The translations under genes and the position numbers were made by a program. A model generated the notes under the pieces. That model did no database searches, was not told where the DNA came from, and saw only the letters and a program-made list of their open reading frames with translations. 15,000 bases of DNA from Candidatus Pelagibacterales bacterium (GTDB lineage: Bacteria; Pseudomonadota; Alphaproteobacteria; Pelagibacterales; AG-422-B15), in the NCBI GenBank assembly GCA_016777745.1, contig JADHQX010000017.1:1-15000 (forward strand), in the 5' to 3' direction. Below are positions 14,629-15,000 of the stretch, one piece after another (the first letter of the stretch is position 1; every line of letters begins with the position of its first letter).

Positions 14629-15000
14629 GTGACTCAACCCATAACTACATCCGACGGCCAGTTATTATCAGTTAAACTTAAACAGGTTGAATCTTACAGG
14701 CGCCGCACAGCACTACTATTAGTTGCACCACTACTTCTATTTATAATTTTTACATATATTTTTCCAATAGCTTCACTTCTATTTAGAAGTATCGATAATA
14801 CGCAATTAAATGCTTTATTAATCAATACTCATAGTGAAATTCAAGAGTGGGATGGAACAGATTTACCAGATGAAGCAGTATTTCAGGCATTTTTTAAAGA
14901 TTTAAGAGTAGCCACAGATAATAAAGAACAAGGCAAGATTGCAACTCGACTTAATTATGAATTAAGCGGTTTATCTAGTTTAACTAAAAAAACTGCAAGG
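14629..15000 (+). CDS. ABC transporter permease, PotB-like (partial, C-terminus off the right edge)
   Basis: A GTG at 14629 opens a frame that runs to the window edge (124 codons). It encodes a basic N-terminus (SVKLKQVESYRRRTAL), then a first membrane helix at about 28-50 (ALLLVAPLLLFIIFTYIFPI) ending in LFRSIDNTQL. A soluble segment follows with WDGTDLPDEAVFQAFFKDLR and LNYELSGLSSLTKKTAR. This N-terminal extension, with a WDG..LPDEA..A...DLR block, is typical of the PotB-like permeases of alphaproteobacterial Pot-type importers. It is the first inner-membrane permease of the transporter whose ATPase and binding protein lie upstream; a second permease would be expected beyond the edge. The GTG start is inferred from the family N-terminus and the frame; no ATG fits. 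Confidence 0.87.
   Translation, partial: MTQPITTSDGQLLSVKLKQVESYRRRTALLLVAPLLLFIIFTYIFPIASLLFRSIDNTQLNALLINTHSEIQEWDGTDLPDEAVFQAFFKDLRVATDNKEQGKIATRLNYELSGLSSLTKKTAR

Noticed and set aside
1..15000. Mobile elements, CRISPR arrays, tRNA/rRNA genes, phage or defence genes
   Set aside because: No transposase or integrase-like frames, terminal inverted repeats, regularly spaced repeats or tRNA-like cloverleafs were seen on reading through the window.

Overview
This is an AT-rich, tightly packed, single-copy bacterial region. Genes are separated by a few bases or overlap by 4 nt, and there are no mobile elements, tRNAs, rRNAs or CRISPR arrays. The gene families point to a low-GC, streamlined marine alphaproteobacterium, for example a SAR11-like or HIMB59/AEGEAN-169-like lineage. 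These families are heterotetrameric sarcosine oxidase, a Pot-type ABC transporter of the alphaproteobacterial kind, and a DUF3726 protein. The taxonomic placement is inferred from composition and gene content, not from a marker gene.

Layout. (1) Minus strand, about 1-5524: a soxB-soxD-soxA-soxG operon encoding all four subunits of sarcosine oxidase. It is followed after 6 nt by a PAP2-family membrane phosphatase that runs off the left edge. (2) Plus strand, 5590-8848, divergent from soxB across 65 bp: a tight three-gene unit made of an M19 'membrane dipeptidase'-like protein lacking several canonical metal ligands, a ~553-aa protein I do not recognise, and a DUF3726 protein. (3) Minus strand, 8850-11998: a small 2-oxoglutarate/Fe(II) oxygenase-like protein (Asp/Asn-hydroxylase type), then a likely internal promoter, an aldehyde dehydrogenase and an Ldh_2/DpkA/ComC-type NAD(P)H oxidoreductase. 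(4) Plus strand, 12160-15000, divergent from the oxygenase: a spermidine/putrescine-type ABC importer in the order ATPase, periplasmic binding protein, first permease (cut by the right edge).

How it may work together. Sarcosine oxidase converts sarcosine and tetrahydrofolate to glycine and 5,10-methylene-tetrahydrofolate, so part of the window is devoted to methylated-amine / one-carbon catabolism. From memory, M19-like proteins of this divergent type also sit beside dimethylglycine demethylase genes in pseudomonads, which fits that theme. The transporter, oxygenase, aldehyde dehydrogenase and Ldh_2 enzyme look like an uptake-and-oxidation module for a nitrogenous small molecule (polyamine, betaine or a modified amino acid). 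The actual substrate is not readable from the sequence. The M19-like/553-aa/DUF3726 unit is the best candidate for an undescribed biochemical system.

There is no gene-free stretch longer than 300 bases. The longest intergenic spaces are about 161 bp (11999-12159), 139 bp (13246-13384) and 104 bp (14525-14628). They hold putative promoters and small hairpins, described below.
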